DNA of 64,000 nt from Halalkalicoccus sp. CG83 (GTDB lineage: Archaea; Halobacteriota; Halobacteria; Halobacteriales; Halalkalicoccaceae): positions 2,232,001 to 2,296,000 of the forward strand of contig NZ_JAZDDH010000001.1 of NCBI RefSeq assembly GCF_037081715.1, written 5' to 3'. This document shows positions 60,928 to 64,000 of the stretch, piece after piece. Position 1 is the first letter of the stretch. Every line of letters begins with the position of its first letter. The notes under the pieces are model-generated. The model worked only from the letters and a program-made list of their open reading frames with translations, did not search any database and was not told where the DNA came from. A program made the position numbers and the translations under genes.

Positions 60928-62214
60928 ATGGAGGCGGATCTCGAGACGGACGTCGTGGTCGTCGGGGCGGGGCCCGGCGGTTGCGTGCTGAGCTACCTGC
61001 TCGCGCGAAGCGGCATCGAGACGATGTTGCTCGAGCGCCACGCGACGCTCGATCGTGAGTTTCGCGGCTACCTGTTCCAGCCGCTCGCGCTGGAGTGCTT
61101 CGAGGGGATGGGACTGCTCGAGGAGGTCCTCGAACTGGAGCACGAACGGGTCCGCCGACCCGAGGTGTCGATCTACGGCCGTTCCTACGCGGCGATCGAC
61201 TTCGAGGCGCTGTCGGGTCCGTACGACTACGCGCTGTTGATGGAGCAGCCGGCGCTGTTGCGTCTGCTGATCGAACGTGCCGCGGACTACGAGGGCTTCG
61301 AGTACCACGACCGGATCCCGGTACGGAATCTGCTGTACGAGGAGGGGCGCATCGCGGGCGTGCTCGCGACGAACCGCCGGACGGGCGAGGCGGTCCGGAT
61401 CCGCTCACGAGTCGTCGTCGGCGCGGACGGCCGGTACTCCACGGTCAGGACCGCCGCGGGGATCGATCCCGGCCGGTTCGAGTCGAAGCTCGATCTGTTG
61501 TGGCTCAAACTCCCCGCCTCCGCCGTCGAGAACGCCGCACGGGGCCACTACGGCGACGCCGGCCTACTGTTGTACTTCGGGCTCGGCGGCGGCGAGGCCC
61601 AGGCCGGCTGGTTCATCCCTCGCGGGAGCTACCCCGATCTACGCGAGCAGGGTATCGAGGCGTTCCGCGAGCGGATCTCGACCGTGGATCCCGCACTCTC
61701 GGATGTGCTCCCGAACGCCCTTCGAGGGTTCGAGGACTGCAGCCTGCTCCGGATCGAGCCGGGGCTGAGTGAGCGGTGGGTCGATGACGGACTCCTGCTG
61801 CTCGGCGACGCCGCCCACGTCGCCTCGCCGATCGGCGGCCAGGGAAACGGGCTGGCGATCGCGGACGCAGTCGTCGCCCACGCGACGATCGCCCGCGCGC
61901 TCTCGCTCGACGCGAGCGACGGACCGATCCCCCTTGGGGCGCTCGCGCACTACGAAACGCGGCGGCGGCCCGCCGTCGAGCGGGTAGTGAGGGTTCAGCG
62001 CCGGCTCGAGAGGGCGTTGACGGCGCTCGTGCTCTACGGCCCTCGCCTGCCCGCGCGGCTCGCTCGACCCCTGCTCCGGACGGCGCTCCCCCTCGCCCCG
62101 AGGAGCCCGCAGGCCCGCCGAACCGCGGAGCTGTTCGCGTATGGGCCGGAGCCCGTCACCGTCGACGACTCGTGGTTCGTCGATCGGGAAGCACAACCGA
62201 CTTCCGGGCGGTGA
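60928..62214 (+). CDS. FAD-dependent monooxygenase/oxidoreductase
   Basis: 428 aa. FAD-binding GxGxxG in VVVGAGPGGCVLSYLLARSG, a DG motif in VVVGADGRYSTVR, and the second FAD motif LLLGDAAHVASPIGGQGNG. This is the p-hydroxybenzoate hydroxylase / geranylgeranyl-reductase-like fold. Substrate may be an aromatic or quinone; the adjacent GST-like protein fits. It starts 39 bp after that gene, suggesting an operon. Confidence 0.88.
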   Translation: MEADLETDVVVVGAGPGGCVLSYLLARSGIETMLLERHATLDREFRGYLFQPLALECFEGMGLLEEVLELEHERVRRPEVSIYGRSYAAIDFEALSGPYDYALLMEQPALLRLLIERAADYEGFEYHDRIPVRNLLYEEGRIAGVLATNRRTGEAVRIRSRVVVGADGRYSTVRTAAGIDPGRFESKLDLLWLKLPASAVENAARGHYGDAGLLLYFGLGGGEAQAGWFIPRGSYPDLREQGIEAFRERISTVDPALSDVLPNALRGFEDCSLLRIEPGLSERWVDDGLLLLGDAAHVASPIGGQGNGLAIADAVVAHATIARALSLDASDGPIPLGALAHYETRRRPAVERVVRVQRRLERALTALVLYGPRLPARLARPLLRTALPLAPRSPQARRTAELFAYGPEPVTVDDSWFVDREAQPTSGR

Positions 62215-62231
62215 CCGTAACACCGGACGAT

Positions 62232-62708
62232 ATGGTCGACGAAGGCGACGAGGCGCCCGACTTCACCGCACCGCTCGCCCACGACGGGGTCGAACCGTTC
62301 ACGCTCTCGGAGAACCTCGGGGACGACCCGGTCGTCCTCGCGTTCTTCCCGGGGGCGTTCACGAGCGTCTGTACCTCCGAGATGGCCACGTTCCAGGAGG
62401 AGCTCGACGCCTTCGAGGAGGCCGGCGCGACCGTCTACGGGATCAGCGTCGACTCGCCGTTCTCGCTCAACGAGTTCCGCGAGCAGGAGGGGATCGAGTA
62501 CGGGATGATCAGCGACACGAACAAGGAGGTCATCGACGCCTACGACGTTCGGATGGACTTCGCCGACATGGGCTACGAGGGCGTCGCCAAGCGGGCGATC
62601 TTCGTCCTCGACGGCGACGGCGAGATCACGTACAAGTGGGAGAGCGACGATCCCGGCGTCGAACCCGACTACGCCGAGGTCGCCGAGGCCGCCAGCGCCG
62701 CCGCGTAG
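62232..62708 (+). CDS. Peroxiredoxin (1-Cys, AhpC/TSA family)
   Basis: 158 aa from the ATG at 62232. Peroxidatic C47 in FFPGAFTSVCTSEM. No second cysteine exists, so it is a 1-Cys type that needs an external thiol. It reduces peroxides in the cytosol. It follows the FAD enzyme by 17 bp, probably co-transcribed and protecting against peroxide formed by uncoupled monooxygenase activity (inference). Confidence 0.92.
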   Translation: MVDEGDEAPDFTAPLAHDGVEPFTLSENLGDDPVVLAFFPGAFTSVCTSEMATFQEELDAFEEAGATVYGISVDSPFSLNEFREQEGIEYGMISDTNKEVIDAYDVRMDFADMGYEGVAKRAIFVLDGDGEITYKWESDDPGVEPDYAEVAEAASAAA

Positions 62709-62759
62709 CTCCGTCCGAGCGACCTGAAGGGTTTTCTATCCGGCACCCCGACGACCCGT

Positions 62760-63578
62760 ATGAACGACCCGGCGCAGACGGCCGGCAACGGCCGAACCTA
62801 CGACCCCGACGCGGAGCACGCCTTTCCGGACGAACGCGTCAACGAGGTGCTCGAATACGTCGACGACGACGAGGAGATCCGGACGTATCTGAAGGCCCAG
62901 AACGTCAATCCCGTCGCGAGGAAACAGTACAACGACCACGGCGAGAAGCACATCGAGATCGTTCGCAACCGGGCGCTCTGTCTGTACGACCTGCTCAAGC
63001 GCGGCGGCGTCGAGTTCAACGGCGCAGCCCAGCAGGGACTCGACGAGGCCGACGAGGCGGTGATCGTCGCGCTCGCGGCGGTGCTCCACGACATTGGTCA
63101 CGTCGTCCACCGCGACGAGCACGCCTACTACTCGATCCCGCTGGCGGCGGACGTTCTCGATCGGATCCTGCCGGAGTTCGGCTTCTACGACGTCGCCGAG
63201 CGCGTCCGCGTGAAGGGCGAGGTGCTCCACGCCATCCTCTGTCACCACACCGAGGAGACGCCGCTCACGCTCGAGGCGGGCGTGATCCGCGTCTGTGACG
63301 GCCTCGACATGGAGCGGGGACGCTCGCGAATCCCCTACGAGAAGGGCGGACGCGGCATCAACACCGTCTCCAGCCAGGCGATCGAGCGCGTCTCGCTCCA
63401 GGAGGGAGAGTCGACCCCGGTCCACGTCGAGATCGAGATGACCGACGCCGCCGGCGTCTACCAGGTCGATACGCTGTTGAAGTCGAAGCTCCGGGACTCG
63501 GGGCTCGAGGAGTACGTCCGGATCGTCGCGTTGAACACGAGCGAGCAGGACGAACTGGTCGCCCGGATCGAACTGTAG
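62760..63578 (+). CDS. HD-domain metal-dependent phosphohydrolase
   Basis: 272 aa. HD residues: H60 in NDHGEKH, H110/D111 in AVLHDIGHVVHRDEHA, further His in AILCHHTEE and an Asp in RVCDGLDMERGR. The family hydrolyses nucleotides or cyclic nucleotides. The archaeal orthologues are conserved but not assigned a substrate. It stands 51 bp after the peroxiredoxin. Confidence 0.85.
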   Translation: MNDPAQTAGNGRTYDPDAEHAFPDERVNEVLEYVDDDEEIRTYLKAQNVNPVARKQYNDHGEKHIEIVRNRALCLYDLLKRGGVEFNGAAQQGLDEADEAVIVALAAVLHDIGHVVHRDEHAYYSIPLAADVLDRILPEFGFYDVAERVRVKGEVLHAILCHHTEETPLTLEAGVIRVCDGLDMERGRSRIPYEKGGRGINTVSSQAIERVSLQEGESTPVHVEIEMTDAAGVYQVDTLLKSKLRDSGLEEYVRIVALNTSEQDELVARIEL

Positions 63579-63661
63579 TCACGGGACGGCGAACCGTCGA
63601 ACCACCCCGACGGCGAGTGCGGATGGCACGCCTTATCCGATATCGACCCGTCGATCGAGCC

Positions 63662-64000
63662 ATGAGCGGAGTTCTTCTCCTCGTCGGTCTCGTCGTGGCG
63701 GTGTTCGTCGGCTACAACATCGGCGGCTCATCGACGGGCCCCGCCTTCGGTCCCGCCGTCGGCGCGAACGCCATCTCGAAGGTCGGCGCGGCGGCCCTGA
63801 TGACGGTCTTCTTCTTCGTCGGTGGCTGGACGATCGGCCGCGAGGTCGTCCTGACGCTCGGCGGTGAGATCGTCCCCGGTGCGCTGTTCACGCTCGAGGT
63901 CAGCATCGTCGTCCTCTTCTTCATCGGCGGTGCGCTGTTCGTGGGCAACGTCTTCGGCGTCCCGGCCTCGACCTCGATGAGCGCGGTCGGCTCGATCGCC
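63662..64000 (+). CDS. Inorganic phosphate transporter (PiT family), N-terminal part
   Basis: Begins at ATG 63662 and runs off the window after 113 codons. Four hydrophobic helices are visible. GYNIGGSSTGPAFGPAVGAN and GVPASTSMSAVGSIA match PiT/PHO-4 permeases, which move phosphate with Na+ or H+. The substrate could also be sulfate-like anions. The rest is outside the window. Confidence 0.85.
   Translation, partial: MSGVLLLVGLVVAVFVGYNIGGSSTGPAFGPAVGANAISKVGAAALMTVFFFVGGWTIGREVVLTLGGEIVPGALFTLEVSIVVLFFIGGALFVGNVFGVPASTSMSAVGSIA

Overview
The window comes from a halophilic archaeon (class Halobacteria). The evidence is a GC-rich chromosome with very acidic predicted proteins, an archaeal TFB, archaeal-type pheS/pheT and thrS, TatA with several twin-arginine signals, TATA-like boxes just upstream of start codons, and the characteristic haloarchaeal type IV pilus locus. 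I cannot name the genus from the sequence alone. No rRNA and no CRISPR array were found. One tRNA gene is present, tRNA-Arg(CCT).

Layout. 1-5.7 kb is a lower-GC accessory segment: a three-gene signalling cassette (histidine-kinase ATPase module cut by the window edge, a receiver-like protein with a large unknown C-terminal domain, and an unknown protein), a terminase-small-subunit-like gene, a divergent gene pair around one symmetric TATA element, a strong hairpin, and a tyrosine integrase with a perfect 177-bp internal duplication. It looks like the end of an integrated element. 5.7-7.8 kb is mostly non-coding, with a Tat-exported cupin and a small zinc protein. 7.8-22.2 kb is a catabolic neighbourhood: PIG-L deacetylase, SelA-like PLP lyase, FAH hydrolase, SDR protein, Gfo/Idh dehydrogenase, DapA-type aldolase, a TIM-barrel-like protein and two acetyltransferases. 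Its Dpp-type ABC transporter keeps both permeases, but the only ATPase visible is a truncated remnant and no binding protein is present. Other broken genes lie here too (a PLP dehydratase fragment and a frameshifted LamG protein).

22.5-30.4 kb is a surface-associated region: an asparagine-synthase-like protein, a lamin-tail lipoprotein on a long S/T/D/E stalk, a Tat-exported Ig-like protein, and a beta-helix protein whose C-terminal three-domain cassette is duplicated. 31-37.8 kb carries tfb, a response regulator-HEAT protein-family 2 glycosyltransferase operon, a probable frameshifted gene, and a MATE exporter. 37.9-47 kb is a complete haloarchaeal type IV pilus-like operon (PilB ATPase, PilC membrane platform, five small pilin-like/accessory proteins) facing a pilin-like protein with a PilX-like C-terminal domain.

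47-64 kb is mainly core: tRNA-Arg, tatA, thrS, a TAXI-TRAP transporter operon, pheST, a glutathionyl-hydroquinone-reductase-like protein, an FAD monooxygenase, a peroxiredoxin, an HD phosphohydrolase and the start of a PiT phosphate permease. Three core genes in this stretch (tRNA-Arg, thrS and pheT) each have a nearby partial copy of their own 3' end, a pattern suggestive of past integration or excision, or of recombination at gene ends.

The best candidates for something undescribed are the 1-2.5 kb signalling cassette on the integrated element, the proposed N-acetylated amino-sugar-acid catabolic route, and the modular repeat protein at 27.5-30.4 kb. All functional statements rest on motif reading without database searches.
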